DNA of 64,000 nt from Nonomuraea fuscirosea (GTDB lineage Bacteria > Actinomycetota > Actinomycetes > Streptosporangiales > Streptosporangiaceae), in NCBI RefSeq assembly GCF_003001935.1, contig NZ_PVNG01000001.1:248001-312000 (forward strand). The letters are read 5' to 3'. The translations under genes and the position numbers were made by a program. Numbering within the stretch: the first letter of the stretch is position 1; every line of letters starts with the position of its first letter. The notes beneath the pieces were generated by a model. That model did not search any database. It worked only from the letters and a program-made list of their open reading frames with translations, and was not told where the DNA came from. This document shows, in pieces, positions 1 through 7,767 of this stretch.

Positions 1-98
1 ACGGCGGCCGGGCGCGGACGGCGGTGCTGGTGGTGGCCGCGGCCTCCGCGCTGGCCCTCATCGTCCAGAACGCCCTCACCCAGGGCTGGCTCTTCTGA
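1..98 (+). CDS. C-terminal fragment of a membrane protein (truncated by window edge)
   Basis: Reading from position 3, an open frame runs to a TGA at 96-98. The 31 visible residues contain a hydrophobic stretch rich in Ala, Val and Leu (AVLVVAASALALIV) and end in QGWLF. This looks like a last transmembrane helix with a very short tail. The family cannot be named from so little sequence. The codon pattern is typical of the rest of the window, so it is probably a real gene that begins upstream. Confidence 0.5.
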   Translation, partial: GGRARTAVLVVAAASALALIVQNALTQGWLF

Positions 99-198
99 CC
101 CGTCCCACGGATCAGGCGGCGGCGCTCGGCCCTGGCGCCGCACGGGTTCCCATCCGGATGAGTCCATGGCCGGGGCGCCGGCTGCCCGGCGCTTACCC

Positions 199-246
199 GG
201 CGGCTGCGGACGAAGGCGGCTGCGGACGAAGGCGGCTGCGGACGAA
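199..246. repeat. Tandem repeat, three exact copies of a 16-bp unit
   Basis: The unit GGCGGCTGCGGACGAA occurs at 199-214, 215-230 and 231-246, followed by a diverged partial copy (GGCGGCAGCGG). It lies in non-coding sequence. A frame through it would give a low-complexity peptide with no gene-like start, so slippage-generated repeat DNA is the simplest reading. Confidence 0.85.
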
Positions 247-473
247 GGCGGCAGCGGGAGTTCGAGTTCGAGCTCGTGCCGGATGGGGATGCCGCCATGG
301 CCGATCGCGGGGATCGACGGCTTGAGCGCGCGAGAGCGGGGACGCCCGCCCGCTCGCCGTCGAGGAGGGTGACGACCGCGGGCGGCGCCGTCGTACCGTA
401 TCGCCGCCGCCAGGGCGGGTCGCCCCCGGAGGTTGCCGGGAAGCGTCGGCCGGATTGAGGTGACGTTTCTGGA

Positions 474-552
474 TTGTTACCGGAAACAACAAACTAGCCG
501 CCTTGACCCCCTTCCCATGCGCTCGATCCCGGAATACGTTGCCGCAAACAAC
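474..552 (+). promoter_or_regulatory. Candidate XylR/ROK operator region (two related boxes) with a TTGACC element between them
   Basis: Box 1 (474-497) contains the near-palindrome TTGTTACCGGAAACAA and continues into CAACAAACTAG, which resembles the half-site of Bacillus XylR operators. Box 2 (538-552) is GTTGCCGCAAACAAC and matches GTTACCGGAAACAAC of box 1 at 12 of 15 positions. A TTGACC hexamer lies between them at 503-508, but no good -10 is seen at normal spacing. The boxes sit 39-117 nt before the binding-protein gene, and a ROK repressor ends the operon, so they are the natural candidate operators. The assignment is inference. Confidence 0.45.
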
Positions 553-590
553 ATTCATCCGGGCCCCTCCGGAAGAAAGGACCCTGCACC

Positions 591-1706
591 ATGCGCAAGG
601 GGATCCTCAGCATGACCGCCGCGGCAGCCGCGCTCGCACTAGGTCTCACCGCCTGCGGGGGCGACGGCGGACAGACCACTACGTCGACCTCGTCCGCCCC
701 GGCCTCCTCGGCCGCCAAGGCGGGCAAGGTCGGTGTCATCCTGCCGGACAGCAAGTCCTCGGCCCGGTGGGAGACGGCTGACCGCAAGTACCTCGAAGAG
801 GCGTTCAAGGCCGCGGGTGTCGAGTACGACATCCAGAACGCGCAGAACGACAAGACCGCGTTCCAGACCATCGCCGACCAGATGATCACCAACGGCGCCA
901 CCGTCCTGATGATCGTTAACCTGGACAGCGGCACCGGCAAGACGGTGATCGAGAAGGCCAAGTCGCAGGGCGTGCCCACCATCGACTACGACCGCCTGAC
1001 GCTCGGTGGCGGCGCCGCCTACTACGTCAGCTTCGACAACACCAAGGTCGGCACGCTCCAGGGCGAAGGCCTGAGCAAGTGCCTGACCGACAAGAAGGCC
1101 GACAAGCCCATCGTCGCCTACCTGAACGGGTCGCCGACGGACAACAACGCCACCCTGTTCAAGGAGGGCTACGACGGCGTGCTGAAGCCGAAGTTCGACT
1201 CCGGCGACTACGTCAAGGGCCCCGAGCAGTCGGTGCCCGACTGGGACAACACCCAGGCCGGCACGCTCTTCGAGCAGATGCTGACCGAGCAGCCGAAGAT
1301 CGCCGGTGTCCTGGCCGCCAACGACGGCCTCGGCAACGCCGCCATCACGGTGCTGAAGAAGAACAACCTCAACGGCAAGGTCCCGGTCACGGGGCAGGAC
1401 GCCACCGTCCAGGGTCTGCAGAACATCCTGGCCGGCGACCAGTGCATGACCGTCTACAAGGCGGTCAAGAAGGAGGCCGACGCCGCCGCCAAGCTCGCGG
1501 TGGCACTGGCCAAGGGTGAGAAGCCCACGGCCAGCGGCAGCGTCAAGGACCCGGAGACGAACCAGGACGTGCCCGCCGAGCTGATGGAGCCGCAGGCCAT
1601 CTACGCCGACAACGTCAAGGACGTGGTGGCCGACGGTTACGTCACCAAGGAGGAACTCTGCAAGGGTGACTTCGCCGAGAAGTGCACCGAGGCAGGCATT
1701 CAATAA
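591..1706 (+). CDS. Sugar ABC transporter substrate-binding lipoprotein (xylose type)
   Basis: This 371-residue protein is the extracellular sugar-binding component of an ABC importer. It starts with a lipoprotein signal peptide ending in the lipobox LTAC (Cys22), followed by a Ser/Thr-rich linker. Residues from about 45 match the periplasmic-binding-protein fold of the XylF/ribose group (KVGVILPDS, IADQMITNGA, GVPTIDYDRL, GVLAANDGLG). An ATG with GAAAGGA upstream supports the start. It is followed after 59 nt by the ATPase and permease genes, and a ROK regulator closes the cluster. Xylose, or a related pentose, is the likely ligand by family resemblance; this is not proven by the sequence. 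Confidence 0.9.
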   Translation: MRKGILSMTAAAAALALGLTACGGDGGQTTTSTSSAPASSAAKAGKVGVILPDSKSSARWETADRKYLEEAFKAAGVEYDIQNAQNDKTAFQTIADQMITNGATVLMIVNLDSGTGKTVIEKAKSQGVPTIDYDRLTLGGGAAYYVSFDNTKVGTLQGEGLSKCLTDKKADKPIVAYLNGSPTDNNATLFKEGYDGVLKPKFDSGDYVKGPEQSVPDWDNTQAGTLFEQMLTEQPKIAGVLAANDGLGNAAITVLKKNNLNGKVPVTGQDATVQGLQNILAGDQCMTVYKAVKKEADAAAKLAVALAKGEKPTASGSVKDPETNQDVPAELMEPQAIYADNVKDVVADGYVTKEELCKGDFAEKCTEAGIQ

Positions 1707-1765
1707 CACCCAGGGGTACGGCCCGCGCCACGAGCGCGGCGCCGTACCCCCGTTTAGGGAGCCAC

Positions 1766-2530
1766 ATGAACCCCCTCCTCGAAGTGCGCGGGCTCGACAA
1801 GAGCTTCGGTCCGGTGAAGGTCCTGCACGACGTCGCGTTCGCCGCCTACCCCGGCCAGGTCACCGCCCTCGTCGGTGACAACGGCGCGGGAAAGTCCACC
1901 CTGGTCAAGTGCATCGGCGGGATCTACCCGATCGACGGGGGCCAGGTCCTCTTCGACGGCGCCGAGGTCCACGTGCACAGCCCCCGCGACGCGGGCGAGC
2001 TGGGCATCGAGATCGTCTACCAGGACCTCGCCCTCTGCGACAACCTCGACATCGTCCAGAACATGTTCCTCGGCAGGGAGCGCAAGAACGGTCTCCTGCT
2101 GGACGAGGACAGCATGGAGGAACTGGCCGAGAAGACTTTGAGCGGCCTGTCCGTCCGGACGGTGAAGTCGATCAGGCAGCAGGTCTCCAGTCTGTCCGGA
2201 GGCCAGCGCCAGACCGTGGCCATCGCCAAGGCCGTGCTGTGGAACAGCAAGGTCGTCATCCTGGACGAGCCCACCGCGGCGCTGGGCGTGGCCCAGACCG
2301 CGCAGGTGCTGGAACTGGTGCGCAGGCTGGCCGACACCGGCCTGGCCGTCGTGCTCATCTCGCACAACATGAACGACGTGTTCGCCGTCTCCGACCGCAT
2401 CGCGGCCCTCTACCTCGGCAGGATGGCCGCCCAGGTCAAGACCTCCGACGTGACGCACGCCCAGGTCGTCGAACTGATCACCTCAGGCCGCAGCGGCGAA
2501 CTGGGCCTCAAGAACGGGGTCACCCCATGA
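1766..2530 (+). CDS. Sugar ABC transporter ATP-binding protein, single nucleotide-binding domain
   Basis: This 254-residue cytoplasmic ATPase energises the sugar importer. Walker A is GDNGAGKST (residues 37-45), the signature is LSGGQRQ, Walker B is VVILDEPT and the H-loop is LISH. It has one nucleotide-binding domain, unlike the fused double-domain XylG of enterics, so it should act as a homodimer. The ATG at 1766 is preceded by AGGGA at 1756-1760; an upstream in-frame ATG at 1682 would run inside the previous gene and is rejected. The stop overlaps the permease start (ATGA), indicating translational coupling. Confidence 0.92.
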   Translation: MNPLLEVRGLDKSFGPVKVLHDVAFAAYPGQVTALVGDNGAGKSTLVKCIGGIYPIDGGQVLFDGAEVHVHSPRDAGELGIEIVYQDLALCDNLDIVQNMFLGRERKNGLLLDEDSMEELAEKTLSGLSVRTVKSIRQQVSSLSGGQRQTVAIAKAVLWNSKVVILDEPTAALGVAQTAQVLELVRRLADTGLAVVLISHNMNDVFAVSDRIAALYLGRMAAQVKTSDVTHAQVVELITSGRSGELGLKNGVTP

Positions 2531-3789
2531 ACAAGGTCAAAGAACTGCCGGGGGAGGCCATCGTCACGGCGGCGGAGGCCCCCTCGATCAGGAACAGCTT
2601 CCTCGCCTACATCCAGCGGGTGCGCGGCGGCGACATGGGAGCGCTGCCGGCCGTGCTCGGCCTGGTCGTGCTCTGCGCGGTCTTCGCCGCCGCCCGTCCC
2701 TCCTTCGTCACGGCGATCAACTTCGCCAACCTGTTCACGCAGGGCGCCGCCGTCACGCTCATCGCCATGGGCCTGGTGTTCGTGCTGCTGCTCGGCGAGA
2801 TCGACCTGTCCGCGGGCTTCGCCAGCGGCGTCTGCGCGGCGGTGCTCGCCGTCACCCTGGCGAGCGCGGGCCTGCCCTGGTACGTCTGCGTCGCGGCGGC
2901 CATCCTCACCGGCGTGCTCATCGGCACCGTGCTGGGCTCGCTGGTCGCCAAGGTCGGCATCCCGTCGTTCGTGGTCACCCTGGCCGCCTTCCTCGCCTTC
3001 CAGGGCCTGGTCCTGGTGCTGGTGGACGAGGGCACGAACATCTCCGTCCGCGACGAGGTGATCGTCGCCATCGCCAACAAGAACCTGCCGCCCTGGCTCG
3101 GCTGGGCCGTCTACGCGGCCTGCGTGGCGATCTTCGCCGGCGTACAGCTCAGGCGGGCCAGGAAGCGGGCCAGCCGCGGCCTGGTCGCCGACCCGCTGTC
3201 GCTGATCGCCTTCCGCGTCGGCATGCTGGCGCTCTTCGCCGGCCTCGCGGTGGCCGCGCTCAACCTCGAACGCAGCCGCAACGCGGCGATCGTCTCGCTC
3301 ACCGGCGTGCCCATCGTGGTGCCGATCATCCTGGTGCTGCTGGTCGTGTGGACACTGGTGCTGCGCCGCACCGGGTTCGGCCGGCACCTGTACGCGGTCG
3401 GCGGCAACACCGAGGCGGCCAGGCGAGCCGGCATCCCGGTCGACCGGATCAAGATCAGCGCGTTCGTGATCTGCTCCTCGATGGCCGCGATCGGCGGCAT
3501 CGTGGCCGCCTCCAGGGCCAGCTCCGTCGACCCGAACACGGGCGGCAGCTCCGTCCTGCTGTACGCGGTCGGCGCGGCGGTCATCGGCGGCACCAGCCTG
3601 TTCGGCGGTAAGGGCAGGGTGCTCGACGCCGTGCTCGGCGGCGCCGTGGTGGCGGTGATCGAGAACGGGATGGGCCTGATGGGCTACGGTGCCAGCGTGA
3701 AGTACCTGGTCACCGGGTCTGTACTGCTGCTCGCGGCGGGAGTCGACGCCCTCGCGCGCAAGCGGGCGGCTGCCGCTGGTCTAAGGTGA
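2527..3789 (+). CDS. Sugar ABC transporter permease (XylH/RbsC family)
   Basis: This 420-residue integral membrane protein forms the translocation channel. After a soluble N-terminal leader of about 40 residues it shows around ten hydrophobic segments. It carries the family-typical sequence GEIDLSAGFASG near the fourth segment and the cytoplasmic loop with AVGGNTEAARRAGI, which contacts the ATPase. The start ATG overlaps the ATPase stop by 4 nt. The end overlaps an upstream GTG of the ROK gene, so all four genes are probably one transcript. Confidence 0.92.
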   Translation: MNKVKELPGEAIVTAAEAPSIRNSFLAYIQRVRGGDMGALPAVLGLVVLCAVFAAARPSFVTAINFANLFTQGAAVTLIAMGLVFVLLLGEIDLSAGFASGVCAAVLAVTLASAGLPWYVCVAAAILTGVLIGTVLGSLVAKVGIPSFVVTLAAFLAFQGLVLVLVDEGTNISVRDEVIVAIANKNLPPWLGWAVYAACVAIFAGVQLRRARKRASRGLVADPLSLIAFRVGMLALFAGLAVAALNLERSRNAAIVSLTGVPIVVPIILVLLVVWTLVLRRTGFGRHLYAVGGNTEAARRAGIPVDRIKISAFVICSSMAAIGGIVAASRASSVDPNTGGSSVLLYAVGAAVIGGTSLFGGKGRVLDAVLGGAVVAVIENGMGLMGYGASVKYLVTGSVLLLAAGVDALARKRAAAAGLR

Positions 3790-3824
3790 TCAGCGACTCA
3801 CAGCCCCTGAAGGAACCCCAGACC

Positions 3825-5030
3825 ATGCGTGCCGGCCCCTCCCAAGAGGACATCAGACGCCACAACCTCGGCGCGCTGCTTCGCCACGTCCATCTGGGCG
3901 GGCCGATCTCGCGCGCCGAGCTGACCGCGAAGATGGGGCTCAACCGCAGCACGATCATGGCCCTGACCTCCGACCTCACCGCCGCGGGGCTGGTGCGGGA
4001 GGAGCTGCCGCGAGAGACGGGCCGGGCCGGCCGGCCCTCGCTCGTGGTACGCCCCGAGTCGGCCAAGGTGTACGTGTTCGCCTTCGACGTGGGCCCCGAC
4101 CGGCTGGCCGTGGCCCGCGTGGGGCTGGGCGGGGTGATCCTCGACCGCAAGGAGTGCGTACGCGACCGCGACCGGTTCGAACTGGACGAGCTGACCGGCA
4201 CACTGTCCGGGTTCGCCCGGCAGATGCGGCGCAAGACCAGAGAGGACACGGTCTGCGTCGGCGCGGCGGCGGCGGTCTCCGGCGGCGTGCGCAAGGGCGA
4301 CGGCGTGATCAAGTTCGGGCCCAACCTGATGGCCGACGAGGTGCCGTTCGGTGACGAACTGGCCCGCAGGCTCGGCCTCGGCCTGCCCGTCAGCGTCGGC
4401 AACGACGCCAACCTGGCCGCGCTCGCCGAGCACAGCCGCGGCGTCGGGGCGGCCGTCAGAGACCTCATCTTCCTGCACGGCGACGTCGGCATCGGCGGCG
4501 GCATCATCGCGGGCGGCCACCTGCTCGGCGGCCACGACGGCTACGGCGGCGAGATCGGCCACATGGTCGTCAACCCCGGCGGGCGCGCCTGCGGCTGCGG
4601 CTCGCACGGATGCCTCGAAGCCGAGGTGGGGGAGCGGGCGCTGCTGGAGTCGGCCGGCCGGGTGGCGGCCGGGCAGCACGGCCGCGACGCGGTGCGCACC
4701 GTGGTGGCGGCGGCCGACCGGGGCGACATCGTGGCCCAGGAGGCGCTCAGCCGGGTCGGCGACTGGCTCGGGCTCGGCGTGGCTAACCTGGTGAACATCT
4801 TCAATCCGGAGATCGTGGTCTTCGGCGGCATTCTGCGTGACATCTATCTCGGGTCCGCCGCGCAGGTGCGTACCCAGCTCGCCCTGCACGCGATGGCGCC
4901 GCAGCGCGAGCGGCTGCGGCTGCGCACCTCGGCGCTGGGCGACGCGGCCACCCTGGTGGGGGCCGCCGAACTGGCCTTCGCCCACGTCCTGGCCGACCCC
5001 TTAGAGGTCCTGGCCCGCGTGACCGCCTGA
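3825..5030 (+). CDS. ROK family transcriptional regulator (XylR-like)
   Basis: This 401-residue protein combines an N-terminal winged helix-turn-helix (about residues 10-75, with LNRSTIMALTSDL as the recognition part) with a ROK sugar-kinase-like sensor domain. The ROK zinc motif is present as GGRACGCGSHGCLE. I chose the ATG at 3825, with GAAGGAA nine bases upstream, over the GTG at 3786 that overlaps the permease stop. It is the last gene of the sugar transporter cluster and is expected to repress it until the sugar binds. The AAACAAC boxes near 474-552 are its likely targets. Confidence 0.9.
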   Translation: MRAGPSQEDIRRHNLGALLRHVHLGGPISRAELTAKMGLNRSTIMALTSDLTAAGLVREELPRETGRAGRPSLVVRPESAKVYVFAFDVGPDRLAVARVGLGGVILDRKECVRDRDRFELDELTGTLSGFARQMRRKTREDTVCVGAAAAVSGGVRKGDGVIKFGPNLMADEVPFGDELARRLGLGLPVSVGNDANLAALAEHSRGVGAAVRDLIFLHGDVGIGGGIIAGGHLLGGHDGYGGEIGHMVVNPGGRACGCGSHGCLEAEVGERALLESAGRVAAGQHGRDAVRTVVAAADRGDIVAQEALSRVGDWLGLGVANLVNIFNPEIVVFGGILRDIYLGSAAQVRTQLALHAMAPQRERLRLRTSALGDAATLVGAAELAFAHVLADPLEVLARVTA

Positions 5031-5100
5031 CCCGCGAGAACGCCCCTCGCCTGACTTGCGGTGAAATGCCCGGATCGGGCGGACGCCGGGCCGCGCGGGT

Positions 5101-5850
5101 TCAGGTGACCTTGTGCTTGCCGGCCGTCCAGGTGTTGCAGAACCCGGCGGTCCCGCCCCGATAACCCCGGTCCTGCCAGGACGCCAAATTGCGCGGTTTG
5201 CCGTGGACGTCGCTCTCGTCCGCCGAGCGCACCGCCGCCAGCCAGTCCTTCCAGCCGATGTCCGGCCCGATCGACTTGAGCGCGGCGCTGTAGAAGACCC
5301 CGGCGAAGCACTCGGCCTGCATCTCCAGCCGGTGGCTGAGCAGCCTGCGCGCGCTCTTCGAGGCGGGCGCGTACAGGGCGGCCTGCGCGTTCAGCACCCC
5401 GATGAGCTGCTGCACGTGATGTCCCCACTCGTGCGCGACGGAGTGCGCCAGGTTCATCCGGAACGGATCCCGCAGGTCGCCCTTCGTGATCCGGACCACG
5501 ATCGTGCGCTGCTCGGGACAGTACTGCGCCCCGCTGCCGGCGATCGCCCCGCAGACCGAGTCGCCGCCCGTGGTGATCGTGACCTCGGGCGAGCTGTACG
5601 CCAGCCCGGCGGCGGCGAACCTGCCCGCCCAGAAGCGGTCGGCGCAGCGCGCCATCGCCCGGTGGAAGGCCCGGAGCGAGGCCGTGCTGCCCGGGCGGAT
5701 CTCGGGGACCGCGCACTTCTGCGCCACCACCGCCCCGCCCGCCGAGCCCAGCAGCCCGCCCTGGCCGATCCTCGACGCGGCCTGCGCGGGCGCGGGCAGC
5801 AGCAGTCCCGCGACCACGCACGCGGCCGGCGCTACGAGGAAGACGCGCAT
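5101..5850 (-). CDS. Secreted neutral zinc metallopeptidase, paralog 1
   Basis: This 249-residue protein has a signal peptide (hydrophobic core AACVVAGLLL, cleavage near AQA-AS). The catalytic zinc motif HEWGHHVQ is followed by MQAEC, whose Glu is the usual third ligand in the putative neutral zinc metallopeptidase family (YpfJ-like). Several conserved Cys residues suggest disulfides outside the cell. It is the last of three paralogous minus-strand genes with short gaps (25 and 56 nt), suggesting co-transcription or recent tandem duplication. The substrate is unknown. It converges on the ROK gene, with only about 70 nt between. Confidence 0.85.
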   Translation of the reverse strand: MRVFLVAPAACVVAGLLLPAPAQAASRIGQGGLLGSAGGAVVAQKCAVPEIRPGSTASLRAFHRAMARCADRFWAGRFAAAGLAYSSPEVTITTGGDSVCGAIAGSGAQYCPEQRTIVVRITKGDLRDPFRMNLAHSVAHEWGHHVQQLIGVLNAQAALYAPASKSARRLLSHRLEMQAECFAGVFYSAALKSIGPDIGWKDWLAAVRSADESDVHGKPRNLASWQDRGYRGGTAGFCNTWTAGKHKVT

Positions 5851-5875
5851 GATCGCGGATCCCGGTGAAGGAGAC

Positions 5876-6697
5876 TCAGGACACCTGGGACTTAGGCGCC
5901 TTGAAGGTGTTGCAGCCGCCGGCCGACTCGGTGTCGTATCCCCGCTTGAGCCAGGCGCCGATGTTCTTGGCGCTGCCGTGCGTCTGCTGGGCCTGGTCCT
6001 CGCCCTTGATGCCGAGCAGGGACAGGACGGATCCGCTGCCGCCGCTGCCGGTGATGTAGGTGAAGTCCGTCTCCTTGCGGCCGAGCGAGTGCCACACGCT
6101 GCCGATGAACGTGCCCGCCAGGCACTCCGCCTGCAGTTCGAGCCGGCGCGACTCGTCCAGCACCCGCGCGATGTTCTTCCTCTTGTACGGCGTCAGCGCC
6201 CCGAACATTCCGGTGAGCCGCTGGATGTGGTGACCGTACTCGTGGGCCAGCACGGCCATCAGCATGAGGTCGTTCGGCTCCTGCACCACGGCCGAGTTGA
6301 CCAGGTAGGTGATCCGCTTGTTCTTCGAGCAGTAGACCGCCTGCGCGGCGGCGGGGAACTTGTCGCCGCATCCCGTCGGAGCGCCCGGCTTGGTGATCAG
6401 CCGCAGGGTCGGCTTGCTGAAGGTGAAGCCCGCGCGCTCGACCACGGGCTTCCAGGCGGCGTCGAGGCAGTCGAGCACGCCCTCCAGATAGACCCTGACC
6501 TCGTCCACGTCGGCGCTCTGGACGTCCTGCTCGTCGCACGTGTCGTAGCCGAGCTTGCCCGTCTTGTAGATCGGGTTCTTCGCCAGAGCCGCCTTGAAGG
6601 CGGGGGCCGAGGAGGAGGAGGTGGCGGCGTGGGCGGTGCCGGCGAGCAGCACGCTCGCCAGGGCACCCGCCAGCAGCGCCGTTAAGGGGATACGCAT
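5876..6697 (-). CDS. Secreted neutral zinc metallopeptidase, paralog 2
   Basis: This 273-residue protein has a signal peptide (LTALLAGALASVLLAG, cleavage after AHA), then the zinc motif HEYGHHIQ and LQAECLAG. The stretch YCSKNKRITYLV corresponds to YCPEQRTIVVRI in paralog 1. The start at 6697 gives a clean signal peptide; the longer frame upstream is non-coding shadow sequence. A Gly/Ser-rich insert (TGSGGSGSVLSLLG) between the zinc motif and the C-terminus is absent from the other two copies and may be a loop. The C-terminal motif ending in CNTF is shared by all three. Confidence 0.85.
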   Translation of the reverse strand: MRIPLTALLAGALASVLLAGTAHAATSSSSAPAFKAALAKNPIYKTGKLGYDTCDEQDVQSADVDEVRVYLEGVLDCLDAAWKPVVERAGFTFSKPTLRLITKPGAPTGCGDKFPAAAQAVYCSKNKRITYLVNSAVVQEPNDLMLMAVLAHEYGHHIQRLTGMFGALTPYKRKNIARVLDESRRLELQAECLAGTFIGSVWHSLGRKETDFTYITGSGGSGSVLSLLGIKGEDQAQQTHGSAKNIGAWLKRGYDTESAGGCNTFKAPKSQVS

Positions 6698-6753
6698 GAG
6701 ACGGAACCCTAGTGAAAGAAGGAGTTCCAGGTAAAGACGATCAAAGGGCGCCG

Positions 6754-7644
6754 TCAGGTGACATTTCGGGGATTGGCCGCCCAGGTGTTGCACGAGCCGG
6801 GGGTGCCCCGGTTGAACCCGCGCGTCATCCACGCCGCCTGCGTCGGTCCTCTGCCGTGGTCGTTCTGCGGCCAGCCCTTGGCCCCGTTCTTCCTGAACCA
6901 GCCCACGGTGTAGGCCCAGTCGGCGTCGGTGACGAGCGGGGTGCCGCGCATCGTGCTCATGAAGACCGCGGAGAAGCACTCGGCCTGCAGTTCGGAGTTG
7001 CGCGAGAGCTGGAGGCGCTTGGCCTTGCCGGCGACCGACCGCGCGGACCAGTAGTAGGTCCAGATGCCGGAGACCTGTTGCACGTGGTGGCCGTACTCGT
7101 GCGCGATCAGGCGCGTGATGCCGAGCGGGAACGGGTTGCGCAGCTGGGACTTGCTGATCATCAGGTACATGGTGCGGTCGGTGGAGCAGTAGACGCCGTC
7201 GGCGCCGGTGTTCCACGCGCCGCAGGGCGTCTTGATCTTCCTGGTGATGATGCGCAGCCGCGGCTTGGCGAAGGGCATCTTCGCCTTGCGGAACTGCGCC
7301 GCCCACGCCTTGTTCAGGCAGGCGGTCACGCGGGTGAGGAAGCGCCGGTAGGCCACCATGCTCCCGGCGGGCAGCGCCCCGGGGGCGCAGTTCACGTCGG
7401 CGAGGCGTCCGGTCTTGTAGAGGGGATTGGCCGTCGCCCGGGACCGGCCGGCCGTTCCGGCCCCCTGTCTCCGGTCGGCGGCCGGCTTGGCGGGCGGTGA
7501 GGCGAGCTGCTGGCCCTCGTTGACGGGGTCCGCCGACGTCGTGGCCACGTCCGCCAGAACGAGCACCAGAGCCGCCGCTGCCAGGACGAGTGCCAGCATG
7601 GCGGCCACAAGTGTCGCGAGTCTGCTTTTGGGGACGGAGTTCAT
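6754..7644 (-). CDS. Secreted or membrane-anchored zinc metallopeptidase, paralog 3
   Basis: This 296-residue protein has a long hydrophobic N-terminal segment (ATLVAAMLALVLAAAALVLV) that may be a signal anchor rather than a cleaved peptide. It then has a disordered Ala/Gly-rich stretch to about residue 70 and the peptidase domain. The zinc motif is HEYGHHVQ, with LQAECFSA downstream. The C-terminus has GFNRGTPGSCNTW, parallel to the other copies. It is the first gene of the triplet, so the promoter of the group should lie in the 120-nt gap shared with the divergent dxs gene. Confidence 0.85.
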   Translation of the reverse strand: MNSVPKSRLATLVAAMLALVLAAAALVLVLADVATTSADPVNEGQQLASPPAKPAADRRQGAGTAGRSRATANPLYKTGRLADVNCAPGALPAGSMVAYRRFLTRVTACLNKAWAAQFRKAKMPFAKPRLRIITRKIKTPCGAWNTGADGVYCSTDRTMYLMISKSQLRNPFPLGITRLIAHEYGHHVQQVSGIWTYYWSARSVAGKAKRLQLSRNSELQAECFSAVFMSTMRGTPLVTDADWAYTVGWFRKNGAKGWPQNDHGRGPTQAAWMTRGFNRGTPGSCNTWAANPRNVT

Positions 7645-7722
7645 AGGTACCGAAAGACTAGGTCAAGATCGGACATATGTGGGTGGATTTGACTCGATGG
7701 AGTCAGTGAGGCATCCGCGAAC

Positions 7723-7728
7723 TAGACT
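7723..7728 (+). promoter_or_regulatory. Possible -10 element upstream of dxs
   Basis: TAGACT at 7723-7728 lies 40 nt before the dxs start and resembles actinomycete housekeeping -10 boxes. A TTGACT at 7689 is too far upstream (28-nt spacer) to be its -35, so the element is only tentative. GACTC-GATG-GAGTC between them is a small palindrome. Confidence 0.3.
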
Positions 7729-7767
7729 CTTGGGGATCGGCGCAAAAGAGCAGAGGGGGTCGGATCC

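Larger units (their letters stand above)
99..590. other. 492-nt intergenic region upstream of the sugar ABC operon
   Basis: No convincing gene is seen here. The left half is GC-rich and holds a 16-bp tandem repeat (199-246) and GTTCGA hexamer repeats near 260. The right half (about 465-560) turns clearly more AT-rich and holds two related AAACAAC-containing boxes, annotated separately. That half is the likely control region of the downstream transporter. Confidence 0.6.

Noticed and set aside
7689..7728. TTGACT with TAGACT as a complete dxs promoter
   Set aside because: The spacer is 28 nt, far above the 16-19 nt range. Only the -10 is kept as a weak candidate.
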